Under the pieces are notes generated by a model that saw nothing but the letters and a program-made list of their open reading frames with translations, was not told the DNA's origin and made no database searches. From assembly GCF_014596945.1 (NCBI RefSeq), contig NZ_JACVXB010000001.1, positions 1-64,000 on the forward strand: 64,000 nt of DNA, in the 5' to 3' direction. The position numbers and the translations under genes were made by a program. Origin of the DNA: Aestuariibaculum sediminum (GTDB lineage Bacteria > Bacteroidota > Bacteroidia > Flavobacteriales > Flavobacteriaceae). How positions within the stretch are numbered: position 1 is the stretch's first letter; the number at the start of each line of letters is the position of its first letter. Shown here piece by piece: positions 1 to 8,653 of this stretch.

Positions 1-3000
1 GGGGTCGTAATCTCATTTGTGGTTACTGAAGCCGTGTTTACTAAGTCAGCTCCAGCATTTAAATCCGTCTGGGTTACTACATAGCTCGCCGTATATGTCC
101 ACGTCTCGCCTACATTTAATATGCCATCACCATCATCGCCCGTTGGGCCTGTTACTACGCCTAAGCTGCCATCTGGTAATTCATCACCTACTACGACATT
201 GGTAAGGTCTGTGTTTCCATCGTTATTAACGGTGATCGTATAATCGATAGTCTCGCCCTCTGTGTCTACAATAGCATCATCAGCGTTGGTCAAGCTCTTA
301 GTAACTACCATACTCGCTACTTGTAATTCTGCTGAAAGTGATTCTTCTAGACAAACTAAATCTGTATGCGTAATAACCACTCTAAATAAAACTCCGTTTT
401 GTGATTGCAAGACATTAGACACTGTTAATTCATTCGTATTTACACCTGAATAATTTCCACCATTAGATAAATCTGTCCATGTGCTTCCGTTATCAGTACT
501 AATCTGCCATTGATATAACAATCCCGACGAACTATCGGTAGCTGGAGAAGGTGTTGTATAATCTGGAGTTCCACCAGAAAAAGTAGTTGTATTTACACTA
601 GAAACCGTTGCAGTAAAAATAGCATCACTTCCTTCAACTGCAATCTGATCTGTTGGTGCTGTATCAATTGATATATTGGTATTTACAACAACATTTGTAT
701 TATCTCCAGAATAACTCGCTCCATCAACTTTTCCATCTGAATCAACACTTGGAGGTGTACCATCACCATAGTTTTGATTTCCATCTGTACCAATAGCATC
801 TGTGCTACCATAATATTCCACAGCATCAGGACACCCATCATTATCACTATCCGTATCAAGATAATCTGCTATACCATCGTCATCTGAATCTTGAGGCACA
901 CATATTTCTATCCAGTAAGCTGAGTTACCTCCGTTATAATCGGTAGTTCCTACGGCAAATGAAATATCAGTAATTAAGTATTTACTAACCCACTTAAAAG
1001 ACCCATCATTCGTTCCTATATTTGAGGTTGAACTAGTAGTGCGAACTACACCTAGTCTGTTACCTACAATTGTATCATCATACCCGGTATTTGAAGTAAA
1101 TTCTTGAGTAAATGAGCCACTTGTTGCTCCTGAAATAATATCGAAATAATCAGTTGCACCAACCTGAGTAATAACCTTACCCTGATTTAACGTGAGCTTA
1201 ATGGGGACTGTAGATGTTATCGTATATTCTGTGCGCCCTTTGGGATCTGTATTAATAGAATTGTTTATATTATAAATATACTCTGACGTTTCATTATAGT
1301 TCGTATAATTCACAATAATAGAGCCATCAGGTAATCCATAGGTACTACTAACATCAAAACTACCATCTTGAAGCTGCACATTTGTTGAGTAAAAACGAGG
1401 TAGTTGAATAGTTCCACAGTTATACTCTATTTCATCTAAAATACCATCATTATCATCATCTAAATCACAACTATCACCGACTCCATCTCCATCTGAATCT
1501 ATAAATTCAGGATTGTCCGGATGACAAGGACTACAAACATTAGATTGTTCTGCACTATTATAAGCAGTCCCAGCTCCTTGGCCTCCACTGGCTTCGATTG
1601 GAACTCCGTTACCATCGACATCTGTTCCTGTGGTTAGTACATCACCATCTAAATCACTATAGGTAAATCCACCATTTCCCTCTAAAGCGTCTGGACAACC
1701 ATCGGCATCACTATCTGAATCTAAGTAATTTAAAATTCCATCGCCATCAACATCGCTAATACAATAATCGAAAGCTAAAATAGGATCGTCAAAATTTAAT
1801 ACTTCTGATGGCCCTCCAACATTATATATGTAAATTCTAACGGTATAATCTTTGTCTGGGTATAAATTATAATTTTCGTTATCAAAAGCCCTTCTTCCTA
1901 CGGGATATACTCCACCACCTTCACTATCTGCCTGAGATACTGTTCCTAACGTGGTTACATTTGAACTAAAGCCATCGTTAGAAATTTGATATGTAACAGT
2001 ATACATAGGGTTAGTATTTACCCTGTTTAAAAACCCAAACCAATCGATATTTGCATCGAATACACCTGGTACGGTTTTGAAAGAAAATTCTAAATATTCA
2101 TTGTTTGCTATAGCTTGGTTTAAAGTTACCGCATCAATATTTGTAACATCCAAACTATACGACCCCATCACGTTTGTACTAAACCCGGGACCCGACTCTA
2201 TAGTAGAAATACTTGATGGTATAATAATGTTGGCTATATTCGATCGACTTGAATTTTTATTAGCTCCATCCTTAACTGTTCCGAAAGGATATGAAATATA
2301 AACCGTATTTGGTATTCCAACAGGATTAGAATCGTTACCTGCAAAATTTGTATCATAACACCCTTCGGAAGTATCTAAAATACCATCGTTATCGTTATCT
2401 AAATCGCAATCGTTACCCACACCATCTCCATCGATATCTGCATATAAGGAACTGGCAGAATTACAAGAATCACATTCGGGAGATACTTGATTACTGTCTT
2501 TAGAACTTCCGGCTAAATAAGCTTGACTATTAGGCACTCCATAAGTTGCACTTGAACTATTGGTATCAACTGGAAAACTAGTTAAATTTATTGATCCATC
2601 TGCATTTAAATCGGCATATATATAAGGACTCGAAGCACTTTCCAATGCATCTGGGCAGCCATCATTATCACTATCTAAATCTAAATAATCCGGTATATTA
2701 TCGCCATCTGTATCACAACCTGACTCGAACTGTAAATCATATACTTTTTGTACATTTTGTGTTGCTGGACTGGTGGTATTAAAACTTAGGATTTCCAATC
2801 TATCAACAGGTTGATTAAATGTTACTTGAAAAACATTTTCTGGACCAGCACTAAAGTCTGAACTAAAGGTATTTCCAGTTTGCGAAGGGAAAGGTCCTCC
2901 TGCTATTGGACTGAAATTGTCTGAAGTAAGTGTTATTGGTACCCCATCTAAACTACCGTTGAAAGTAATTGCATCATTACCATCAGTATCGGTAACTACG

Positions 3001-3929
3001 AAACTTAGATTATAAACTGGTCTATCAAAGGTAATAATTGCCTTTTTAGAATCGCCTTGATTCATGTCTCCACTAAAAAGAATACCGCTTAGATCTCCCG
3101 TAGGGTTTCTATCAAAGCTAGTTGTCGTAGCAGAAATTGATCCAGCATCTGCAATAAATTCAACTGAAGAAGTTACCGTATGTGTAGTTCCAACACTTGT
3201 GACCGTAGAAGATGTTGGAGAACTAGGTGTAGCAGTAGTGTTTACAATTTGTTCAAAATCTAATTCTAAAGCTTCGTAACACTCATTACTGTCGAGAATC
3301 CCGTCGTTATCATCGTCCAAATCGTCTGAATTACATATACCATCACCATCATAATCATCTCCAGGATTTGTACCTCCAACAACACCTGCACAACTTTGTA
3401 AGTTATAATTATAATCTTCTAATAGCCTTATTTTAAACACCTTCCCTACCTCAAGATTCCAATCACCATCTTTTCCTGTAATATTATTTGAAGCAGAAAC
3501 AGAAACGCCTAGAGCCGTTTCTAAATACGAAACAGCTTCTTTACCTTTTTGTCCTTTCGCAAATTCACATCCATATATATTAATATGTGTTATGGGTTTG
3601 CTATGTATTTCGTTTTTAATAAAATTAGCAATCCCAATAGCATCTAACCATTTATTATTAATAAATAGCTCTCCTGGCTTTCCGTGAGTAAACAAATGAA
3701 ATACAGATTCGTTACCATTATTAATTAAAGCTTTTTTTATTAAAGCTTCATCTTTAACATGGCTATCTATAAAGAATTGTTCATGCTCTGTATTTCTCGT
3801 ATTTGAATTTACAGCATAAATATTTTCAAATACGCTAAAAATACCTATGGTTATAAAAACAAATAACTGAGCAAACACCCTGCTTCTTATACGGATAATA
3901 AAAGTTGACAAGTTGGTTATTGTATTCAT
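1..3929 (-). CDS. Giant multidomain cell-surface adhesin, 3' end outside window
   Basis: An open frame runs from an ATG at 3929 to the left edge without a stop, giving about 1309 codons; the C-terminus is missing. The protein starts with a hydrophobic signal region (about residues 10-38). A DUF4347-like domain follows (about 45-165, motifs HLFTHGKPGEL and INIYGCEFAKG), a module found at the N-terminus of large exported adhesins. At least three thrombospondin type 3-like Asp-rich calcium runs come next (near residues 189-219, 497-530 and 811-836; motif DLDDDNDGILD), alternating with beta-sandwich modules. An Ig-like region and a DUF11/DUF7507-type repeat (DYTITVNNDGNTDLTNV) lie close to the edge. 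Family knowledge: such proteins are usually T9SS cargo with a C-terminal sorting domain, which would lie outside the window. The nearby SprF and PorE-like genes support this. The surface location is inference; the architecture is read directly. Confidence 0.85.
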   Translation of the reverse strand, partial: MNTITNLSTFIIRIRSRVFAQLFVFITIGIFSVFENIYAVNSNTRNTEHEQFFIDSHVKDEALIKKALINNGNESVFHLFTHGKPGELFINNKWLDAIGIANFIKNEIHSKPITHINIYGCEFAKGQKGKEAVSYLETALGVSVSASNNITGKDGDWNLEVGKVFKIRLLEDYNYNLQSCAGVVGGTNPGDDYDGDGICNSDDLDDDNDGILDSNECYEALELDFEQIVNTTATPSSPTSSTVTSVGTTHTVTSSVEFIADAGSISATTTSFDRNPTGDLSGILFSGDMNQGDSKKAIITFDRPVYNLSFVVTDTDGNDAITFNGSLDGVPITLTSDNFSPIAGGPFPSQTGNTFSSDFSAGPENVFQVTFNQPVDRLEILSFNTTSPATQNVQKVYDLQFESGCDTDGDNIPDYLDLDSDNDGCPDALESASSPYIYADLNADGSINLTSFPVDTNSSSATYGVPNSQAYLAGSSKDSNQVSPECDSCNSASSLYADIDGDGVGNDCDLDNDNDGILDTSEGCYDTNFAGNDSNPVGIPNTVYISYPFGTVKDGANKNSSRSNIANIIIPSSISTIESGPGFSTNVMGSYSLDVTNIDAVTLNQAIANNEYLEFSFKTVPGVFDANIDWFGFLNRVNTNPMYTVTYQISNDGFSSNVTTLGTVSQADSEGGGVYPVGRRAFDNENYNLYPDKDYTVRIYIYNVGGPSEVLNFDDPILAFDYCISDVDGDGILNYLDSDSDADGCPDALEGNGGFTYSDLDGDVLTTGTDVDGNGVPIEASGGQGAGTAYNSAEQSNVCSPCHPDNPEFIDSDGDGVGDSCDLDDDNDGILDEIEYNCGTIQLPRFYSTNVQLQDGSFDVSSTYGLPDGSIIVNYTNYNETSEYIYNINNSINTDPKGRTEYTITSTVPIKLTLNQGKVITQVGATDYFDIISGATSGSFTQEFTSNTGYDDTIVGNRLGVVRTTSSTSNIGTNDGSFKWVSKYLITDISFAVGTTDYNGGNSAYWIEICVPQDSDDDGIADYLDTDSDNDGCPDAVEYYGSTDAIGTDGNQNYGDGTPPSVDSDGKVDGASYSGDNTNVVVNTNISIDTAPTDQIAVEGSDAIFTATVSSVNTTTFSGGTPDYTTPSPATDSSSGLLYQWQISTDNGSTWTDLSNGGNYSGVNTNELTVSNVLQSQNGVLFRVVITHTDLVCLEESLSAELQVASMVVTKSLTNADDAIVDTEGETIDYTITVNNDGNTDLTNVVVGDELPDGSLGVVTGPTGDDGDGILNVGETWTYTASYVVTQTDLNAGADLVNTASVTTNEITT

Positions 3930-3971
3930 TTGATAAAAATTACTTTTCTTTATTATATTTCATTTTAAACT

Positions 3972-4069
3972 GAGATATTATCTCTTTTTAAAACAAACCC
4001 CTCTTTTATAATATTACTCTCATACAACATAATTCACACTAAGAGTAACTACCTTAATGTAAACATGTT
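3972..4069. promoter_or_regulatory. Candidate operator palindromes upstream of the giant adhesin
   Basis: The 223-base spacer between the adhesin start and the LuxR gene holds a 13-base inverted repeat GAGATATTATCTC at 3972-3984 and an AACATGTT palindrome at 4062-4069 within an imperfect 14-base repeat. They are plausible sites for the adjacent LuxR-type regulators. Palindromes this short also arise by chance in AT-rich DNA, so this is a weak call. Confidence 0.25.
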
Positions 4070-4152
4070 AACTATACTAATTTTTCATTTTCGATTAAAC
4101 CACCTAATGTGTTGCTAATACATAAGTGTTAATCGATATATATATATTTTGG

Positions 4153-4914
4153 CTAAATAATATTTATTAGAGCCGTCATATTTTTTACTCCAAATTTTCG
4201 TATCAAATTTTGGCGATGCGTATTTACTGTATTAATTGATATTCGCAATAGTCCGGAAATATCTTCACTAGATTTACCCTCGCTTACTAGTTCTAGTATT
4301 TGTTCTTCTCTGGGCGTTAATGATTTTCTGCTCATTAAAATATTAGTCACTTTGTTCTTTAAATTTTCAATCATATTATTTTCTAAAGGATCTTGAGAGA
4401 AGCATTTTATATCCATTTTTGGATAATTGTGCACGCCATCTATATCAGTAATATCTGTAAATGCCATTATGAAGACATTCATAATCTTCCCTTTTTGATT
4501 ACTTGGAATAAAAACAATATCTCTTTGCAGGGTAGTGGATTTATTTTCTATTAAATTGGTAGTAAAACGCAACTGAAATAAAGGAGATTTAGTAACTATT
4601 TTATTCGAATCTAAAAATCGAACACATAGTCGATCGGCTTCATAAATTCGAGAAATTTGATTTTCTGGCACAGCTCTAACAATATCTTTCAGAGATTGTT
4701 GACTGTCCTTTGGAAATTCTAAATTATAATTCCGACTATAGATTAATTGTTCCTCGGTATTTTCAACACTCATTACGCATATAAAATCGGGCTTGTTAAT
4801 TTCAATATAGCTTTCTACCCAATATTTATAATCTTCTGGGGATTTAACTTTATCAAAAATGGTTTCTGATATTTGTATATCGAAAAGTTTCTGTAGGTCG
4901 TATTCTCGTTTCAT
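4153..4914 (-). CDS. LuxR-type HTH transcriptional regulator (distal paralogue)
   Basis: 253 residues. The C-terminal ~60 residues form a GerE/LuxR helix-turn-helix: SLTPREEQILELVSEGKSSE, then the recognition-helix region SINTVNTHRQNLIRKFGV. The N-terminal ~190 residues resemble a PAS-like sensory fold (a PDFICVMSVEN strand and a late FTDITDIDGVHN segment), but no receiver domain is visible, so it is probably not a classical two-component regulator. It is a clear paralogue of the gene that starts at 5710, with the same domain order and matching HTH segments. The two are 43 bases apart, transcribed in the same direction, and sit just upstream of the giant adhesin. The inferred role is control of the surface-protein locus; the ligand is unknown. 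Start is the ATG at 4914. Confidence 0.85.
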   Translation of the reverse strand: MKREYDLQKLFDIQISETIFDKVKSPEDYKYWVESYIEINKPDFICVMSVENTEEQLIYSRNYNLEFPKDSQQSLKDIVRAVPENQISRIYEADRLCVRFLDSNKIVTKSPLFQLRFTTNLIENKSTTLQRDIVFIPSNQKGKIMNVFIMAFTDITDIDGVHNYPKMDIKCFSQDPLENNMIENLKNKVTNILMSRKSLTPREEQILELVSEGKSSEDISGLLRISINTVNTHRQNLIRKFGVKNMTALINII

Positions 4915-4957
4915 ATCAAGTTCGTTGGTTTTTTTTTGGGTTTGGGGATTTTATTAA

Positions 4958-5710
4958 TTACATCTCTTTTAACAAGGATGCTGTATTTTTCACATTAAAT
5001 TTTTTAATTAAATTTTGCCTATGAGTATTAACTGTATTTTTGGAAATATTTAACTCATTGGCGATATCGGCACTTGTTTTTCCTTGGCCTATTAAATTCA
5101 AAATTTCAAATTCACGCTGTGTTAATTCGTGTCGATAGGTTAATTGTTTGTTTAGTATTCGTTTTAAGTTTTCCAACACTTTTCTAAATGCTGTATTATT
5201 TACTTCATTAAATTTAAAGTCGAATACTGGTTGATTATTTACACCTAAAAAATTAGAGACATCATAAAAAGAAACTAAGATTAAAATGTGTTGCGTCCCT
5301 TTATTTATTCTCGGAATGAATCTTACATTTCTAATTAGTGACCTTTTTTTGCCATCTATCTCCAAAGTAGCAAACCTTAAAGTAAATATAGTCTTAGATA
5401 TGTCTTTTAAATTCTTACTTACAAATTCACTACATTTAAGATCTGCACTTAGTATTTTACTTAATTGAGACGGCTCAACCACTGCCGCAACATCACAAAT
5501 AGTGTCCTTATTCGTCTCTAAAAACGACAAATTCAAATTTTGATAGAACAGTACTGGATTTTCATTTCTAAGATCGATTACTGCCACATAATCCGGCTTA
5601 TTAAAAGTAATTTCACTTTCTAAATAGTATTTATAATGCTTATATTCTACCTTGTCTTCTTGCTTTTGGGTACAACCTGATCTCAAAAGGTTTAAATCGT
5701 AATTTTCCAT
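4958..5710 (-). CDS. LuxR-type HTH transcriptional regulator (proximal paralogue)
   Basis: 250 residues. The C-terminal LuxR/GerE HTH is plain (ELTQREFEILNLIGQGKTSA, then SKNTVNTHRQNLIKKFNV). The N-terminal half has a PAS-like pattern (PDYVAVIDLRNENPVLFYQN, later FTLRFATLEIDGKKRSLIRN). It is paralogous to the following gene and probably arose by tandem duplication. There is no phospho-acceptor receiver domain and no transmembrane segment, so it should be a cytoplasmic one-component regulator sensing through the N-terminal domain. It lies 49 bases downstream of the PorE-like gene on the same strand, placing both regulators between the secretion/attachment genes and the adhesin. The function in adhesin or T9SS cargo control is inferred from context only. 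Confidence 0.85.
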   Translation of the reverse strand: MENYDLNLLRSGCTQKQEDKVEYKHYKYYLESEITFNKPDYVAVIDLRNENPVLFYQNLNLSFLETNKDTICDVAAVVEPSQLSKILSADLKCSEFVSKNLKDISKTIFTLRFATLEIDGKKRSLIRNVRFIPRINKGTQHILILVSFYDVSNFLGVNNQPVFDFKFNEVNNTAFRKVLENLKRILNKQLTYRHELTQREFEILNLIGQGKTSADIANELNISKNTVNTHRQNLIKKFNVKNTASLLKEM

Positions 5711-5759
5711 TTTAATTTGCTATTGATAAATTTGTTAGTTAGGTTATGGGTAATAACTT

Positions 5760-7709
5760 CTACATTTTCATTATTATAAATTCACTTCTTCGGTTTAACT
5801 GATGGTCTTCCTCACTGCATTCTACTGTTACGTTTCCTTCACATCCACAATCATTTACTAACCGATATTCTCCATATCCTTTAGCTGTTAATCGATCTGG
5901 AGCTATACCCATTTTTATTAGGTATCGCCTTGTCGATTTTGCTCTGTTTTCAGATAAGGCTTCATTATATTTGTAAGAACCACGGCAATCCGTATGACTA
6001 CGAATATCAACCACCATTGTTGGGTACTGTTTCATTACTTCAAAAACCTTTTGCAATTCTACTTGAGCATCATATCGAATATTATACTTGTCGAAATCGA
6101 AATAAATAATAGGAATGTCCAATACTTTTGCAAGATCGTCACCGGGTTTTAGGTTATGCTCATTTCTAGTTAGGGTGAATTCCAGTTCTAATTTTTGTTG
6201 CTTCACAGGCGTTGTGAATCGCTTTTCATCGGGTATGTATTTCTCCTTCTCAGCACGCACTAAATATTCTGCATTGCATTCCACATCAAATTTGAAGTAA
6301 GCATCATTACCTACCACCATTTCATTCACCAACTCTCCAAATTTGTTATATAATGTAACTTTAGCTTGTGGTAGAAGTTCTAAACTAATTTTATCTACCA
6401 CGACACCTTCAACAACTTGTTCACAAGAATAAATTTTAAAGGAATAAATATCGTCGTCCCCTTTTCCGTTTGGTCTGTTTGATGTAATAAATCCTTCTTT
6501 GGTTTGGGTATTTTCGTAATAACAAAAATCGTCTTGAGGACTATTAATTGGGGGACCAATATTTTTTATTTCAAAATCATTCGAACGATTTTGAAACTTA
6601 TTTTCAAAATCTCTTATAACATGAATATCTAAACCACCCAATCCAGGATAACCATTAGTGGCAAAAAATAAATCACCTTTATCATTTATAAATGGGAAGG
6701 TTTCTTTGCCTTCGGTATTAATAGAAGGGCCTAAGTTTATCGGATTTCCAACAGATCCATCTTTATTAACATTTGCGACGTATATATCAGACTCTCCAAT
6801 GGATCCAGGCATATCTGAAGCAAAATAAAGTTTTGTTCCTTTGGCATTAAATACGGGATGAGCTACACTGTAATTATCACTATTAAAATGAAGTGATTCA
6901 ATATCTCCCCAGCTTCCATCATTCTTAACGGTGGCTCTAAAAATTTTTAATCGATTAATATTTTGATCGTCCTTCCTGTACTTATTTTGGTAATAGTTAT
7001 TTCTAGTAAAATAAACTCGTTTACCATCCTTTGTAAATGTTACTGTAGATTCGTGGAATTTTGTATTAATTTCGGAATCGAAATTTTTAACCTGTACATA
7101 GGTTGAATCATTTTGCTTTACTGCAGAATATAAATCTAAATAAGGCTGTTCGTTCCATTTATATATTCTACCATCACCTCTAGTTGAGGCAAATACTATA
7201 GAATTATTAATCTGTACAGTACCGAAATCAGATAAGGCTGTATTTATATTTAAATTATGAAGTACTAAATCCTTATTTACATTTTGCTCTATATCAGATA
7301 AATAATCCACATTAGATATAAAAGCCTTACCTCTGGAGTCGTAAATATTACTATCATAAAACTTTTGCATCCAACGGTCCGCTTCTTCATACTTTTCAAT
7401 GTATTTAAGGGCTTGAGCATATCTAAAATAAACTTCGGAATCCACATCATCTCCTTTTAAATTAATTAATTCTGAATACCATTTGGTGGCGTCTTCCATT
7501 TTATTGTTGAAATAAAATGAATTGGCCAACTTTTCGAATAATTCCGGAGACTTATAGCCGTTTTCTGCTACTTTTAGAAGAATATCGCTGGTTTTTACAT
7601 ATGCAAAACTATTATAATCATTATTAACAACCGATTGTACCTTAGCCTTCTGTGAATGACCCAAATACGATATCAAAAATATTAATACTAGGGGGCGTAA
7701 ACTTTTCAT
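5760..7709 (-). CDS. PorE-like OmpA family protein (TPR, beta-propeller, CRD, OmpA)
   Basis: 649 residues. Domain order is: signal peptide (1-19, ending YLGHSQ), TPR-like helices (about 30-115), PD40/WD40-like propeller strands (about 150-420, with repeats such as GTKLYFASDMPG), a carboxypeptidase-regulatory-like beta domain (about 430-515, VVEGVVVDKISLELLPQAKV), and an OmpA peptidoglycan-binding domain (about 535-649, DIRSHTDCRGSYKYNEALSE). This is the layout of Porphyromonas gingivalis PorE, a T9SS-associated periplasmic/outer-membrane protein that binds peptidoglycan. PorP/SprF-OmpA pairs are common in Bacteroidota, and the SprF-like gene is only 13 bases upstream. Paralogues exist in many genomes, so it may be an accessory copy paired with this SprF and not the core PorE. 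Confidence 0.9.
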   Translation of the reverse strand: MKSLRPLVLIFLISYLGHSQKAKVQSVVNNDYNSFAYVKTSDILLKVAENGYKSPELFEKLANSFYFNNKMEDATKWYSELINLKGDDVDSEVYFRYAQALKYIEKYEEADRWMQKFYDSNIYDSRGKAFISNVDYLSDIEQNVNKDLVLHNLNINTALSDFGTVQINNSIVFASTRGDGRIYKWNEQPYLDLYSAVKQNDSTYVQVKNFDSEINTKFHESTVTFTKDGKRVYFTRNNYYQNKYRKDDQNINRLKIFRATVKNDGSWGDIESLHFNSDNYSVAHPVFNAKGTKLYFASDMPGSIGESDIYVANVNKDGSVGNPINLGPSINTEGKETFPFINDKGDLFFATNGYPGLGGLDIHVIRDFENKFQNRSNDFEIKNIGPPINSPQDDFCYYENTQTKEGFITSNRPNGKGDDDIYSFKIYSCEQVVEGVVVDKISLELLPQAKVTLYNKFGELVNEMVVGNDAYFKFDVECNAEYLVRAEKEKYIPDEKRFTTPVKQQKLELEFTLTRNEHNLKPGDDLAKVLDIPIIYFDFDKYNIRYDAQVELQKVFEVMKQYPTMVVDIRSHTDCRGSYKYNEALSENRAKSTRRYLIKMGIAPDRLTAKGYGEYRLVNDCGCEGNVTVECSEEDHQLNRRSEFIIMKM

Positions 7710-7722
7710 ATAACAATATAAT

Positions 7723-8640
7723 TTAAAAGAATCTAGGTGAGATTAATCTTCTTATACTTGGTTCAAATCGTATCATGATTTCATGCGTACCGCTATTATA
7801 ATTATTTAAATGGGTCGATGTTAAATCGTAAGCATAGCCAATGTAGACATTGTTTGAGACCTGAAAACCTACTAGGGCACTCACAGAGTCATCCCATCTC
7901 CAAGCCAGACCAAGCGTTACTTTTTCCTTTATTAGCAAGTTTGCCGAAACATCAGCAATTAATGGAGCTCCACTTACGGCCTTAACTAAAAAAGCAGGTT
8001 TTAAAGCTAAATCGTCACTTAAATACATAACATATCCTCCTATTAAAAAATAGTGCATGCGTTCTGCAGCGACAGATTCCTGAAAATCATCATAATGATT
8101 TGTTGTGATAAAATTCGGGACCGATAAACCTACATACCACTTTCTTGAATGTAAATAAATACCCGCTCCAATGGATGGAGACCATAAATTCACCGGCTGG
8201 TTAAACAACAAATCTGGATCTTGATAAATTCCTTTACTCCAATCTAAATTCAAATTGTGAAACCCCGTTTTAAGACCGAAAGACAATTTTGTAAAATTAT
8301 TATCTAAAGGTGTTGTGTAAGAAAAATTAGCGTCGGCATATACCTCACTCGACGGACCTAACTTATCATTAACAACAGAAAACCCTAAACCTATATTTTC
8401 ATTTCTCAATGGACTATGAACAGCAAAAGTTTGTGTTTCAGGAGCTCCGTCAAGACCAACCCATTGCGTGCGATACAATCCAGTTACATTTAAAACCTCC
8501 CGTTGTCCTGCATATCCCGGGTTAACACTCATCGTATTGTACATGTATTGTGTATACTGTGGATCTTGCTGTGCATACTGTTTTTTATACATCAACAGTA
8601 ACACAATTATTATAGTAACTTTATAAAAAGTGCTTCTCAT
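7723..8640 (-). CDS. PorP/SprF family type IX secretion outer-membrane protein
   Basis: 305 residues with an N-terminal signal peptide (about 1-23, ending KKQYAQ). The family signature follows directly: QDPQYTQYMYNTMSVNPGYA. The rest is an aromatic-rich alternating pattern of an outer-membrane beta barrel (WVGLDGAPETQTFAVHSP, HYFLIGGYVMYLSDDLALKP), and the protein ends in phenylalanine. In Flavobacterium johnsoniae, SprF is needed for export/attachment of SprB, whose sorting domain is type B. Here the gene lies 13 bases downstream of a protein with a type B sorting domain and 13 bases upstream of the PorE-like gene, so the three probably form one cargo-translocon-anchor transcription unit. 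Confidence 0.92.
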   Translation of the reverse strand: MRSTFYKVTIIIVLLLMYKKQYAQQDPQYTQYMYNTMSVNPGYAGQREVLNVTGLYRTQWVGLDGAPETQTFAVHSPLRNENIGLGFSVVNDKLGPSSEVYADANFSYTTPLDNNFTKLSFGLKTGFHNLNLDWSKGIYQDPDLLFNQPVNLWSPSIGAGIYLHSRKWYVGLSVPNFITTNHYDDFQESVAAERMHYFLIGGYVMYLSDDLALKPAFLVKAVSGAPLIADVSANLLIKEKVTLGLAWRWDDSVSALVGFQVSNNVYIGYAYDLTSTHLNNYNSGTHEIMIRFEPSIRRLISPRFF

Positions 8641-8653
8641 AATTTTAATCGTC

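Noticed and set aside
61-3360. Plus-strand open frames at the left end
   Set aside because: They are short shadows of the minus-strand adhesin, whose open frame and repeat pattern are continuous over the whole region.
1420-3365. CRISPR-like periodicity from recurring CCATCATTATCATC-type stretches
   Set aside because: The repetition comes from Asp/Gly-rich calcium-binding codons of the adhesin, with unequal spacing and no conserved repeat unit.
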